A program made the translations under genes and the position numbers. A stretch of DNA of 64,000 nucleotides from JADCGM01 sp943370355 (GTDB lineage: Bacteria > Pseudomonadota > Alphaproteobacteria > Sphingomonadales > Sphingomonadaceae), in contig CALRQP020000009.1 of the NCBI GenBank assembly GCA_943370355.1, forward strand, positions 66,874 through 130,873, read 5' to 3'. Shown here piece by piece: positions 1 to 8,269 of the stretch. The notes below the pieces were generated by a model, which ran no database searches, was not told where the DNA came from, and worked only from the letters and a program-made list of their open reading frames with translations. Numbering within the stretch: the stretch's first letter is position 1; every line of letters begins with the position of its first letter.

Positions 1-138
1 GATGGTTTCCGCCCCTGAATCGTCGACATTGGCCGCATCGTCATTCGCCGCCCAGGCCGGGTCGCTCGCGATGAAGCCGACGCAGCCGAGTGCCAGAAAT
101 GCCGGGTGGCTGGATGGTCGAGGGGCAGCAACAAACAT
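1..138 (-). CDS. Probable TonB-dependent receptor, N-terminal fragment
   Basis: The reverse strand opens with ATG at 138 and runs off the window edge without a stop, giving 46 residues. The start is a signal peptide: a short polar stretch, a hydrophobic core (FLALGCVGFIA) and an AWA-type cleavage site followed by an Asp/Ala-rich linker ending DDSGAETI. In sphingomonads that linker typically leads straight into the TonB box (IVVTG) of an outer-membrane receptor, so I infer a TonB-dependent receptor. No clear Shine-Dalgarno precedes the ATG. The gene is divergent from phaB and shares the 139-280 spacer with it. Only the signal peptide is directly visible; the family call is inference, and another exported protein is possible. 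Confidence 0.5.
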   Translation of the reverse strand, partial: MFVAAPRPSSHPAFLALGCVGFIASDPAWAANDDAANVDDSGAETI

Positions 139-180
139 GCTGTTGTTGCTATTGAGAACCGTTCGCACCGTCAACAGTTA

Positions 181-197
181 TTGCGAGGCGTTCGCAT
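181..197. promoter_or_regulatory. Candidate operator in divergent spacer
   Basis: The spacer between the receptor fragment and phaB contains TGCGA (182-186) and TCGCA (192-196) separated by five bases, set in similar flanks (TTAT.../...ATAA). It is a short imperfect palindrome in a divergent promoter region. Nothing shows which protein binds it. Confidence 0.2.
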
Positions 198-280
198 AAA
201 CAAACTACCGGCGGCGTCTTGAGCGAGGCCGGACAGCCGCCTAGTCTGCGCCTAACAAAAGCGCTGGGGAGAATGGCAAA

Positions 281-1003
281 ATGGGACGCGTAGCAATCGT
301 GACCGGGGGATCGCGCGGCATCGGCGAGGCGATCAGCCTTGCGCTCCGCGACATGGGCATGACCGTGGCGGCCAACTATGCCGGCAATGAGGAGCGCGCC
401 AAGGAGTTCGCGAACCGCTGCGGCATCTCCGCCTATAAATGGGATGTTGCGGACTATGACGCCTGCCAGGACGGCGTGGCGCACGTCGCCGCCGAACTCG
501 GGCCGGTCGATGTGCTCGTCAACAATGCCGGCATCACGCGTGACGGCACGCTGATGAAGATGACCTATGAAATGTGGCGCGAGGTCATGGACGTGAATCT
601 CGGCGGCTGTTTCAACATGGCGAAGGCGGTGTTCCCCGGCATGCGCGAGCGCGGCTGGGGCCGCATCGTCAATATCGGATCGATCAACGGCCAGGCGGGC
701 CAATACGGCCAGGTCAATTATGCCGCCGCCAAGTCGGGCATCCACGGCTTCACCAAGGCGCTCGCGCAGGAAGCGGCGCGCTCGGGCATCACCGTCAACG
801 CGATCGCACCGGGCTATATCGACACGGATATGGTCGCCGCCGTCCCGCCCGACGTGCTCGCAAAGATCGTTGCGAAAATCCCGGTCGGCCGCTTGGGCCA
901 AGCCAGCGAAATCGCGCGCGGCGTCGCCTTCCTCTGCTCCGAGGACGGCGGATTCGTGACCGGCTCGACGCTCAGCATCAACGGCGGCCAGCATATGTAC
1001 TGA
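281..1003 (+). CDS. phaB: Acetoacetyl-CoA reductase (PhaB)
   Basis: This 240-residue short-chain dehydrogenase reduces acetoacetyl-CoA to (R)-3-hydroxybutyryl-CoA with NADPH, the second step of polyhydroxybutyrate synthesis in the cytoplasm. The cofactor loop TGGSRGIG is at residues 8-15, NNAG at 81-84, and the catalytic triad is Ser134 (NIGSING), Tyr147 and Lys151. The MYEMW-type segment after NNAGITRDGT and the YGQVNYAAAKSG block are typical of PhaB; FabG is the main alternative but usually differs there. The ATG at 281 follows GGGGAG at a sensible distance. No phaA or phaC lies nearby, so the gene stands apart from the rest of its pathway in this window. Confidence 0.9.
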   Translation: MGRVAIVTGGSRGIGEAISLALRDMGMTVAANYAGNEERAKEFANRCGISAYKWDVADYDACQDGVAHVAAELGPVDVLVNNAGITRDGTLMKMTYEMWREVMDVNLGGCFNMAKAVFPGMRERGWGRIVNIGSINGQAGQYGQVNYAAAKSGIHGFTKALAQEAARSGITVNAIAPGYIDTDMVAAVPPDVLAKIVAKIPVGRLGQASEIARGVAFLCSEDGGFVTGSTLSINGGQHMY

Positions 1004-1031
1004 CGCAAGCGACCGGCTTGGAGAAGGCAGC

Positions 1032-1562
1032 ATGGACATAGCGGCGGCGCAAGCGGACTTCGACCGGGCCTATAATGGCGGTGCGGCCGGCGTGTTCGTA
1101 TCGGGTGCGGTCTGGCTCGCGGTCGGTGCGGTGTGGATGAGCTACGGTCTCCCGGCGGCGTTCGCGACGCTGTTCTTCGGCGGCATGGCGATTCACCCCG
1201 TCTCCGTATTGCTCGCCAAATTCGCGTTGCGCTGCCCGGCAACCGATCCCGCCAACCCGCTGACGCGTCTTGCCGGAGAGACCACCTTCGCGCTGATCGC
1301 GGCGATCGTCGTCGCCTATGCGCTGTTGCCGCGCGCGGGTGCGCTCGTGATTCCCGCCTTCGCCTTGGTCGTCGCCGCGCGCTATTTTATGTTCCGGACG
1401 CTCTACGGGTCGATGCTCTACTGGGCGCTCGGCACCGCGATCGCCGCGGCCGGCGCGATCGCACTGTTCTCGCCCACGCTGGCTGGCGGCCCGTTCGCCT
1501 TGATCATCGGCGGCATCGAGATCGTCTTCGCCGTGGCGATCCATATCGCCCGGCGGCGATGA
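1032..1562 (+). CDS. Small multi-pass membrane protein, unknown function
   Basis: The 176-residue protein has a short acidic N-terminus followed by about five hydrophobic segments (roughly residues 18-38, 40-56, 82-100, 103-118, 122-160) and ends in a basic tail (IARRR), as expected for an inner-membrane protein. I see no enzymatic or transport motif; it resembles DUF7010-type proteins but I am not sure of the family. GGAGAAGGCAGC precedes the ATG. Its stop overlaps the start of the next gene (ATGA), so the two are probably cotranscribed and translationally coupled, perhaps with phaB 28 bases upstream. Confidence 0.75.
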   Translation: MDIAAAQADFDRAYNGGAAGVFVSGAVWLAVGAVWMSYGLPAAFATLFFGGMAIHPVSVLLAKFALRCPATDPANPLTRLAGETTFALIAAIVVAYALLPRAGALVIPAFALVVAARYFMFRTLYGSMLYWALGTAIAAAGAIALFSPTLAGGPFALIIGGIEIVFAVAIHIARRR

Positions 1563-1798
1563 CCGGCGCAGGCGCGCGCGGCCAGCTCGTCAAACGATCG
1601 GTGACGATACAGGGGCACCGGACATCGATCAGTCTGGAGAAGGTGTTCTGGGAGGCGCTGGTTGCCGCGGCGCGGGACATGGGGCAACCGCTCAACGCAC
1701 TGATCGCCGACATCGACGAGGCACGCACCACCAATTTATCGAGCGCGATCCGGGTGTGGCTTTTCGAGCGGGCGGCGCGGACCCAAGCGGAAGCCTGA
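1559..1798 (+). CDS. Ribbon-helix-helix domain protein (RHH_4-like)
   Basis: The 79-residue protein starts at the ATG that overlaps the previous stop (ATGA). Residues about 13-70 match the ribbon-helix-helix layout seen in alphaproteobacterial RHH_4 proteins: a basic beta strand (KRSVTIQGHRTSIS), then a helix with FWEAL and a second helix ending in SAIRVWLFERA. Proteins of this type are presumed DNA-binding regulators, but their targets are mostly unknown. The coupling to a membrane protein is the only functional context. The start inside a longer same-frame reading frame is set by the overlap and by where conservation begins. Confidence 0.8.
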   Translation: MTGAGARGQLVKRSVTIQGHRTSISLEKVFWEALVAAARDMGQPLNALIADIDEARTTNLSSAIRVWLFERAARTQAEA

Positions 1799-1816
1799 CG
1801 CCGCCCGACGCTACCT

Positions 1817-2563
1817 TCAGTCGATGTAGTAACCCACCACGCGCCATGTACCGTTCTCAGGGGCTAGCGCCACCGTCTCGATCACCCCTGACTTGTTGGC
1901 AAAGTCCGTCCGGAACTTGACGATCTGGTTTCCGGCCGGGATGGCTGGCACGCTTTGCTCGCTGACCAAGACACGTGACGAGGGCTGCCCCAGCGGTAGG
2001 CGCACCTTGATCGAAACCGACTGCCATACCTCGACCGTATTGAGCTTTCGGAACGACTTGCCGGTAGCTGCCCAGCTCTCCTGCCACTTGCCCGCATCGA
2101 CGAGCGCCAGCCATAGCCGCGTCGATTGCGTGACGGCGGATTCCGCGACGGTCGCCGAACCGGCCGGGTCGGCGGGCGTCTCCGGTGCAGTCCCGAACAT
2201 GAGCAAGGCAGCTGCAAGTAAAATCATGACCAATCCTCCCGCGACCCAGGTCGCCCGCCCCGATGACGGCGATCCCGCGGTCGAGTTCGGAAGGGATTGC
2301 GCGGAACTTGCGCCAGTGACGTCCCGCAAATGGTTGTCCACAACCGAATCGGGGGCAGACCCTTCCGCATCGCGCAACACGCGAGCCGCCTCCCGGCTAC
2401 TCGACGCCGACAGCTTGCGGCGGGCGTCGCGCAGGCGCTCGTTGACGGTATGGACCGAGAGGCCGAAGTGCCGCGCCATCGACTTGGCATCATGACCGGC
2501 CAGCAGCAGCCGAAGCGTCTGCTTCTCCTTTTCGGTCAGTGCCTGATAACCCTGCGCCATCAT
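1817..2563 (-). CDS. Membrane-tethered LuxR-type HTH protein with DUF4019 domain
   Basis: The 248-residue protein has three parts. Residues about 8-62 form a LuxR/GerE-type helix-turn-helix (TEKEKQTLRLLLAGHDAKSM, then SVHTVNERLRDARRKL). Residues about 106-123 are a single membrane helix. Residues about 140-248 form a probable periplasmic domain like DUF4019 (STRLWLALVDAGKWQESW). The layout suggests a one-component regulator that senses outside the membrane and binds DNA inside. The frame continues upstream to an ATG at 2677, but that ATG lies inside a REPIN-like repeat and the extra 38 residues look non-coding, so I chose the ATG at 2563 (the next codon is also ATG). Confidence 0.75.
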   Translation of the reverse strand: MMAQGYQALTEKEKQTLRLLLAGHDAKSMARHFGLSVHTVNERLRDARRKLSASSSREAARVLRDAEGSAPDSVVDNHLRDVTGASSAQSLPNSTAGSPSSGRATWVAGGLVMILLAAALLMFGTAPETPADPAGSATVAESAVTQSTRLWLALVDAGKWQESWAATGKSFRKLNTVEVWQSVSIKVRLPLGQPSSRVLVSEQSVPAIPAGNQIVKFRTDFANKSGVIETVALAPENGTWRVVGYYID

Positions 2564-2670
2564 TCCCGCCGCTTCGTCGTGCTTCGACCTAGGGAGATCC
2601 AGGAAGGCGGACCACCCCGAATAAATCGTACCTGAAGCCTGTCGAGCGGGCGACGGGGCGGTGAGAATAT

Positions 2671-2751
2671 CCGTCATCCTGACGAACGTCAGGATCTCAT
2701 CGATGTTAGCGGCTACCCGGCGGGAGATCCTGACGTTCGTCAGGATGACGG
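2671..2751. repeat. REPIN-like inverted repeat, copy 1
   Basis: Two perfectly complementary 28-base arms (2671-2698 and 2724-2751) flank a 25-base loop. Each arm itself folds into a small hairpin around ATCCTGACGAACGTCAGGAT (9-bp stem, 2-base loop). The outer ends read CCGTCATCC and GGATGACGG, the same as the element at 29184-29302. Such doublets of short palindromes fit REPIN/REP elements spread by a RAYT transposase. It lies between the HTH/DUF4019 gene and purK. Confidence 0.75.
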
Positions 2752-2764
2752 GCCGTTCGGCGTC

Positions 2765-3835
2765 TCACAGCCACGTCACATGGCCCATCTTGCGGCCCGG
2801 CTTGACTTCGGTCTTGCCGTAGAGATGCAGATGCGCTTTCGGGTCGGCGAGCAGCTTGCGCCAGTCGCGCACCGCGTCGCCAAGCAGGTTTTCCATGACC
2901 ACCGATGGTGCAGTCAGCGCTGTCGAGCCCAGCGGCAGGCCGCAAATGGCGCGGATGTGGTTCTCAAACTGGCTGACACGCGCGCCCTCGATCGTCCAGT
3001 GGCCGCTGTTGTGGACGCGCGGGGCCATTTCGTTGAACACCGGTCCATCGGTGGTCGCGAAGAATTCGAGCGTCAGCAGACCAACATGATCGAGCGCGTT
3101 GGCGGTGCGCCGCGCAAGCGCAATGGCTTCCTCGGCGCACGCGGCCACCACCGCACCGGCCGGCACTACCGACCGCACCAGCACGCCCGCTGAATGGCTG
3201 TTCTCGGGCAGGTCATAGAGACGCATGTCGCCGTCGGCGCCGCGCGCGAGCAGCACCGAAAATTCGGTGTCGAAGCGCACCAGACCTTCGAGCACGCAGG
3301 GCGCGCCGCCGGTCCGCGCCCAGGCCGCGTCGGCATCGGCGGGCGTTTCGATGCGAGCCTGCCCCTTGCCGTCATAGCCCATGCGCCGCGTCTTCAGGAT
3401 CGCCGGCGTGCCGAGGCCCGCCAGCGCCACGTCGAGGTCGGCCCGCGTGTCGACGGCGCGATAGGGCGCGGGCCGTCCGCCCAGTCCCTCGATGAAGCGC
3501 TTCTCGTTGAGCCGGTCCTGGCTGATCTCCAGCACGCGCGCGCCGGGATGCACGCCGACGCGGCCCGCGAGATGCGTCACGGCCGCGACATCGACATTTT
3601 CGAACTCATAGGTGACGATATCGACGCCGGCCGCAAAGGTATCGAGCGCCGCGACGTCGTCATAGGCACCGCGCGTCATGTCGGCGGCGACATCGGTCGC
3701 GCATTCGGCGTCAGGCGCGAAGATGTGAACGCGGTAGCCGAGCGGTGCGGCGGCCAGCGCCAGCATGCGCCCGAGCTGGCCGCTGCCGAGAATGCCGATG
3801 GTCGAGCCGGGCGGGATCATGCGGTTGGCGGTCAT
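2765..3835 (-). CDS. purK: N5-carboxyaminoimidazole ribonucleotide synthase (PurK)
   Basis: This 356-residue ATP-grasp enzyme carboxylates AIR to N5-CAIR using ATP and bicarbonate in purine biosynthesis. The N-terminal nucleotide-binding fold is visible at residues 12-25 (IGILGSGQLGRML), the ATP-grasp lysine block at ILKTRRMGYDGKGQ, and the C-terminal signature EMAPRVHNSGHWTIE. Its length matches the family. The ATG overlaps the purE stop (ATGA), so purE-purK form a coupled operon in the usual order. The minus-strand pair is followed by a REPIN-like repeat. Confidence 0.97.
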   Translation of the reverse strand: MTANRMIPPGSTIGILGSGQLGRMLALAAAPLGYRVHIFAPDAECATDVAADMTRGAYDDVAALDTFAAGVDIVTYEFENVDVAAVTHLAGRVGVHPGARVLEISQDRLNEKRFIEGLGGRPAPYRAVDTRADLDVALAGLGTPAILKTRRMGYDGKGQARIETPADADAAWARTGGAPCVLEGLVRFDTEFSVLLARGADGDMRLYDLPENSHSAGVLVRSVVPAGAVVAACAEEAIALARRTANALDHVGLLTLEFFATTDGPVFNEMAPRVHNSGHWTIEGARVSQFENHIRAICGLPLGSTALTAPSVVMENLLGDAVRDWRKLLADPKAHLHLYGKTEVKPGRKMGHVTWL

Positions 3836-4314
3836 TCGGGGCTGTCGGCCACCGCATCGGTCTGCGCCGCACGCCAGGCCTCGACCCGCCCGGCCAGCGC
3901 CTCGTCGGTTGTCGCCAGCATCGATGCCGCGAGCAGCGCCGCGTTGATCGCGCCCGGCTTGCCGATCGCGAGCGTGCCGACCGGAATGCCGGCGGGCATC
4001 TGCACGATGGAGAGCAGGCTATCCATGCCCTTCAGCGCATGGGATTCGACGGGTACGCCGAGCACCGGCAAGCGCGTCATCGCCGCCGTCATGCCGGGCA
4101 GATGCGCCGCGCCGCCGGCACCCGCGATGATGACCTTAAGGCCGCGCCCTGCCGCAGCGGCCGCATAGTCGCGCATGCGCTCGGGCGTGCGGTGCGCCGA
4201 TACGACCTTGGTTTCATGCGGCACGCCGAGCGCTGCCAGCGTGTCGGCAGCGTGGCGCATCGTCTCCCAATCGGAGCGGCTGCCCATGATGATGCCGACG
4301 CGTGGTTGGTCCAC
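3832..4314 (-). CDS. purE: N5-CAIR mutase (PurE)
   Basis: The 160-residue class I PurE converts N5-CAIR to CAIR. Family motifs are clear: GIIMGSRSDWETMRHA near the N-terminus, VVSAHRTPERM, AGAGGAAHLPGM, GVPVESHALKGMDSLLSIVQ and MPAGIPVGTLAIG. I start the gene at GTG 4314, because GGGGG sits six bases upstream and homologues begin a few residues before the RVGIIMGSRSD block. An in-frame start at 4371 would add 19 residues unlike the family. It is coupled to purK by an ATGA overlap. Confidence 0.94.
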   Translation of the reverse strand: MDQPRVGIIMGSRSDWETMRHAADTLAALGVPHETKVVSAHRTPERMRDYAAAAAGRGLKVIIAGAGGAAHLPGMTAAMTRLPVLGVPVESHALKGMDSLLSIVQMPAGIPVGTLAIGKPGAINAALLAASMLATTDEALAGRVEAWRAAQTDAVADSPE

Positions 4315-4399
4315 TATATGCCCCCGGTTCAGGAAGCGCCGGACCTTAGCGGCGGGGGTGGCAGGCGACAACCACGTTGTCCTGCCTTGCGCGAGCGGC

Positions 4400-5086
4400 T
4401 CAGCGATCCCGCAAATAGAAGCGGTCGGTCGCCTTCAAATCCGCATCCAGCTCATACACCAGCGGCTGCCCGGTCGGGATTTCGAGGTTCGGGATGTCGG
4501 CGTCGGATATGCCCGACAGATGCTTGACCAGTGCCCGCAGCGAGTTGCCGTGCGCGGAAATGATCACGCGCTTGCCCGCCTTGAGTTCGGGGACGATCGC
4601 GCTCTCCCAATAGGGCAGCACGCGGGCGATGGTGTCCTTGAGGCTTTCGGTCGCGGGCACGGCAACGCCGGCATAGCGGCGGTCGGCGCTGAGGTCGTAG
4701 GGGCTGCCGGCTTCGAGCGGCGGCGGCGGGATGTCGAAGCTGCGGCGCCAGATCTTGACTTGTTCTTCCCCGGCCTTCGCAACTGTCTCGGCCTTGTTGA
4801 GGCCGGTCAGCCCGCCATAGTGGCGCTCGTTCAGACGCCAGTCCTTGACCACCGGCAGCCACAGCCGCCCCATCGCCTCCAGCGCGAGGTTGAGCGTCTT
4901 GATCGCGCGGGTCTGGAAGCTCGTGAAGCAGATGTCGAAGTCATAGCCCTTCGCACTGAGCAACTCGCCCGCCGCCTTGGCCTCCGCCGCGCCGACCTCG
5001 GTCACATCGACGTCCCACCAGCCGGTGAAACGGTTTTCGAGATTCCAGGCGGATTGCCCGTGACGAAGCAGGACGAGGCTGGGCAT
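4400..5086 (-). CDS. gpmA: 2,3-bisphosphoglycerate-dependent phosphoglycerate mutase
   Basis: The 228-residue enzyme interconverts 3- and 2-phosphoglycerate in glycolysis/gluconeogenesis. The phosphohistidine motif LLRHGQSAWN puts the catalytic His at residue 9. NRFTGWWDVDVTEVG, the ERHYGGLTGLNKAE block and the second histidine motif (ISAHGNSLRAL, about residue 180) follow as in dPGM. The length is close to E. coli GpmA, slightly shortened as is common in alphaproteobacteria. It is on the same strand as purE but 85 bases away, so it may be separately expressed. Confidence 0.96.
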   Translation of the reverse strand: MPSLVLLRHGQSAWNLENRFTGWWDVDVTEVGAAEAKAAGELLSAKGYDFDICFTSFQTRAIKTLNLALEAMGRLWLPVVKDWRLNERHYGGLTGLNKAETVAKAGEEQVKIWRRSFDIPPPPLEAGSPYDLSADRRYAGVAVPATESLKDTIARVLPYWESAIVPELKAGKRVIISAHGNSLRALVKHLSGISDADIPNLEIPTGQPLVYELDADLKATDRFYLRDR

Positions 5087-5158
5087 GGGGTCTCCGGTTC
5101 GGGCGGCTGGTGCGCGGCCAGCGGTTAGCGCAGGCCGCCGCCGACCTCAACCCGGCGC

Positions 5159-6643
5159 TCAGCGTCCGCGCGCATGAAATTCGACGCGATGCTCGACAGC
5201 GTGGTCTTTCACCACATCCCGGCTGTCGTCCCGAAAGCCGAGCACTTCGTCACGGGCTGCCGCCGCGATCTCGGCGCGATGCGCGCGGAATTCCGCATAG
5301 GCCCGGTACCGATCCGCGACGAACCGTTCGATCTGTTGCGGCGTGCGCGTGTCCGGCACCGGAAGGCTGGCGCGGTCGGTGCGGAGCAGGTCGTTCAGCC
5401 CGTTGGCATCGCGAGTCCGAAGATCCGCGAGGCGCGCCTCGATCTGTTTCTGCCCTTCCGTCGCCAATTCGCTCAGGAGCGCATCCCGCCAAGCGTCGAT
5501 GAGCGCCCCTGCCAGTCCCTCGACGGGGTTACCGATCGCCTTGGCAAGCGCCTTGGTCGCAACGCCGCGCACAGCGCTCTCCGCTGCCGCCGCGTCGTTC
5601 AACGCGGCGCGCGTCCGCGCCAGCAGCACCGAAAGCTCGCCGAACGCCGGCCTGTCGGCCCGGACTGCAACCAGCGGCGTCATGTCCTCAAGCGTCGGAC
5701 CAACCATGACATCGGTGGTGAATTCCGGCACCCAATACCGATTGGTGGAGGTTGGCACATCCTCGGCGGGCGGTCTCCACAGCGCAATGCGCGCATATTC
5801 GTCCCAATCGCAACCGGCAGGATCGGGTGGCCGGCTTCCGTCACCATCGCGCCGTTTGGCACAGATTTGTTGGGCAGCAGACTGCAGCGCGGCTAACCTC
5901 CGTGCCACTTCACCGCCCGGCACGACCTGAGTCTGCATTTCAGCGGCGGCCCAGCGCAGCGCAGCAGCGTCCTTCCGGAGCCGCACCGTTTCGGCGATAT
6001 TTGCGGCGATCTGCGCACGGATCGGGCTGGCTACGAAATCGTAGCGTGCATCGCCATTGTCGACGGCAACGAAGCCAAACATGGTCGCCCCCGCCAGAAC
6101 CGCGAGCAGCGTCGACAGCCATTTGCGCACCTTGGCGACGGCCACGAGCGGCGCATAGCTGCGCAGCGCCACGGACGCGGCAAGTGCGCCGCCGATGAGT
6201 GCAGCGGCGGCCGATAGCGATGCATAGGGCTTCAAAGCCGCAGCCAGTTCGTAGAAACGCCGCTCCGCTATCAGCGCCTGCGATGGTTGCAGCTGGTCGC
6301 GGTAGAGGTTGAGGCCGACCTGGGCGATCCAGACGGCGGCCGTCGCGCCGGCGAATATCAGCGCAGCGCGACGTAGATCTTCGAGAGCCTTGCGGGATAC
6401 GGTCCGCAAAAGCGTCTTGCCTGCCGCGTCTGCCGCCTCCAGCCCTTTGGCAACGGCATGAGCAACCAAACCCCCAAGCGCCGCGCCGAGGCAGTAGAGC
6501 GAGACAGGTGCATTGCTTGCGATGACATAATAGATGCCGTCGATCACCAGCATGATCAGCAAAAGGGCGATGAAGCCGACGACCCAGCCGATGACTGTCG
6601 AACAGCCCGCTGGCATCGACTTATTGGTTGGCACAGCTGTCAT
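5159..6643 (-). CDS. Large membrane-anchored protein, unknown function
   Basis: The 494-residue protein starts at an ATG preceded by GGAGGCG. The first 200 residues hold about five hydrophobic segments (roughly 17-42, 48-66, 92-110, 142-165 and 178-196). The last 300 residues are soluble, alanine/arginine-rich and probably helical. That part contains paired cysteines (ICAKRR and GCDWDEY) and a Trp/Pro-rich stretch. I recognise no domain. The topology (membrane base plus long helical tail) would suit a scaffold or sensor, but that is speculation. Codon use and GC look like the neighbours, so I see no sign of recent transfer. Confidence 0.8.
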   Translation of the reverse strand: MTAVPTNKSMPAGCSTVIGWVVGFIALLLIMLVIDGIYYVIASNAPVSLYCLGAALGGLVAHAVAKGLEAADAAGKTLLRTVSRKALEDLRRAALIFAGATAAVWIAQVGLNLYRDQLQPSQALIAERRFYELAAALKPYASLSAAAALIGGALAASVALRSYAPLVAVAKVRKWLSTLLAVLAGATMFGFVAVDNGDARYDFVASPIRAQIAANIAETVRLRKDAAALRWAAAEMQTQVVPGGEVARRLAALQSAAQQICAKRRDGDGSRPPDPAGCDWDEYARIALWRPPAEDVPTSTNRYWVPEFTTDVMVGPTLEDMTPLVAVRADRPAFGELSVLLARTRAALNDAAAAESAVRGVATKALAKAIGNPVEGLAGALIDAWRDALLSELATEGQKQIEARLADLRTRDANGLNDLLRTDRASLPVPDTRTPQQIERFVADRYRAYAEFRAHRAEIAAAARDEVLGFRDDSRDVVKDHAVEHRVEFHARGR

Positions 6644-6669
6644 ATCGCCTCCGTACCGAGGCTAGCGCG

Positions 6670-7134
6670 TTAGGCTGAAAGGTCCAGCGTGAAGAAACGG
6701 CTGAACGGGTCGTCCCGGTAACTACCGAACGGGCCGCACGGCAAGAATCCGTGGCGAACATAGAGCCGGTGCGCAGCAGCGAAGGCCGGGGTCGATCCGG
6801 TTTCGAGGCTGAGCCGGGTCAGGCCCATTCGACGCGCTTCCGACAGGATATGCCGCAGGATCGCGGTGCCGACGCCGCGGCCGAGGAAGGCGTCGGCAGT
6901 GCGCATCGACTTGATCTCGCCGTGGCTGGCGTCGAGTACTTTGAGCGCGCCGCAGCCCGCCAGCGCATCGCCCTCCCACGCCGACCAGAAGTGGATGCCG
7001 GGCGCGCGCAGCGCGTCGAGGTCGAGTGCATGCACGCTCTCCGGCGGCGAATTCTCGTGCATGCCGTCGAGGTGACGTTGCAGCAGCGCGGCGATTTCCG
7101 GGCCGGTCAGGTCGTCCGCAACGATCCGCAGCAT
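6670..7134 (-). CDS. GNAT family N-acetyltransferase
   Basis: The 154-residue protein fits a single GNAT domain. The acetyl-CoA binding motif is FLGRGVGTAIL (RxGxG/A form), followed by LSLETGSTPAFAAAHRLYVRHGF, the usual motif B with the tyrosine that can act as general acid. It resembles the PhnO/YsnE-like group of putative acetyltransferases; the substrate cannot be told. It lies two bases upstream of the stop codon of the next minus-strand gene, an M14 carboxypeptidase, and is probably in its operon. Confidence 0.9.
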   Translation of the reverse strand: MLRIVADDLTGPEIAALLQRHLDGMHENSPPESVHALDLDALRAPGIHFWSAWEGDALAGCGALKVLDASHGEIKSMRTADAFLGRGVGTAILRHILSEARRMGLTRLSLETGSTPAFAAAHRLYVRHGFLPCGPFGSYRDDPFSRFFTLDLSA

Positions 7135-7136
7135 CG

Positions 7137-8261
7137 CTAGCGCAGGTCGCCGATCACTTCGAGGAGCGCCGCGAGGCAGTCGCGGGCGAGCGCCTTCGAC
7201 CGTTCGGGCGACCAGCCGTAGCGCGGGTCGGGAAGGTTCGCATTGTCCTTGAACGGCATTTCCAGCGTCATCGCGAGGCAGCCGAAGCGCTCGGCGAGCG
7301 CATTGGTCGACATCGTCATGTTCGACTTGCCGGGCGGGGCTGGCGGATAGCCGTGCTTGGTCTGGAAATCGGGCGACAGCCGTTCGAGCGAGGCCTGATA
7401 GCCCTTCAGCAGCCGCATCTGTCGCTCGGTCAGCGAGGGGATGCCATCGAAACCGGCAATGAAATTATAGGGCAGCGCCTCGTCGCCGTGCACGTCGAGG
7501 CAGAAATCGACGCCCGTCTCCGCCATGCGGTTCAGCACATGGAACACCTCGGGCGAACGTTCGAGGCTCGGCGCGGCCCATTCGCGGTTGAGGTTCGCGC
7601 CGGCCGCATTCGTACGCAAATGCCCGCGCCGCGACCCATCGGGGTTCATGTTCGGGACGATGTGGAAGCGCGCCTTCGCCCGGAGCGCCCGCGCCACCGG
7701 GTCGGCGGGATCGACGAGCCGCTCCAGCGCGCCTTCCATCCACCATTCGGCCATCGTCTCGCCGGGATGCTGGCGCGCGATGAGCCAGATATTGAGCGGC
7801 CCGTCGCCGAGTTCGACGAGGTCCATCGACTGGCCGTCGAGCGTGGTGCCGAGCACCGACACCTCGACTCCGGCCTCCTGTCCGACCTCGGCGATGAGAT
7901 CGTGGTGCCGCTCCATCGAATAGGGCGCGAAATAGGCGAACCAGACGCTGTTGCCCATCGGCGTGTAGCGGATGGTCAGCGTGCCGTCGGCATAGCTGCT
8001 GTCGGCGCGCGTCCAGTCGGCCCGGTCCTCAGACACGCAGGCCCCATAATCGGTCCAGCCGCCCGGATAGGCGCTGCCGGCCAGATCGACGATGCGGATC
8101 GTGCACGCCTCTCCTGCCGCGCCAGTCAGGCGGAAGTGAAACCATTGGTAGAAATCGCTCTGATGATCCTTGCGGACCGCGAGTTCGATGTCGGACGGCC
8201 CGCCGATGCGGCGCACCTCGATATTGCCGCTGTCGAAGGCGGCGTTGATGGCGATGGACAT
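7137..8261 (-). CDS. M14 family zinc carboxypeptidase, cytosolic (AGTPBP-like)
   Basis: The 374-residue protein has a beta-rich N-terminal domain (about 1-130) and a carboxypeptidase A-type catalytic domain. Zinc ligands are seen as His and Glu of RQHPGETMAEW and His of DVHGDE. The substrate-binding NMNPDGS, RTNAAGANLNREW and the catalytic Glu in MTLEMPFKDN are also present. This is the layout of bacterial relatives of cytosolic carboxypeptidases. There is no signal peptide, so it should act in the cytoplasm, trimming C-terminal residues from unknown peptides or proteins. It starts eight bases after the lipoprotein gene upstream and is followed closely by the GNAT gene. Confidence 0.9.
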   Translation of the reverse strand: MSIAINAAFDSGNIEVRRIGGPSDIELAVRKDHQSDFYQWFHFRLTGAAGEACTIRIVDLAGSAYPGGWTDYGACVSEDRADWTRADSSYADGTLTIRYTPMGNSVWFAYFAPYSMERHHDLIAEVGQEAGVEVSVLGTTLDGQSMDLVELGDGPLNIWLIARQHPGETMAEWWMEGALERLVDPADPVARALRAKARFHIVPNMNPDGSRRGHLRTNAAGANLNREWAAPSLERSPEVFHVLNRMAETGVDFCLDVHGDEALPYNFIAGFDGIPSLTERQMRLLKGYQASLERLSPDFQTKHGYPPAPPGKSNMTMSTNALAERFGCLAMTLEMPFKDNANLPDPRYGWSPERSKALARDCLAALLEVIGDLR

Positions 8262-8269
8262 GGGCGAAG

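Noticed and set aside
149..1039. 296-codon minus-strand open frame opposite phaB
   Set aside because: Its translation is an Arg/Ala/His-rich shadow without motifs, opposite a clear PhaB gene. High GC makes such open antisense frames common.
2564..2677. N-terminal extension of the HTH/DUF4019 protein
   Set aside because: The extra 38 codons begin inside a REPIN-like repeat and look non-coding; the conserved HTH begins after residue 39.
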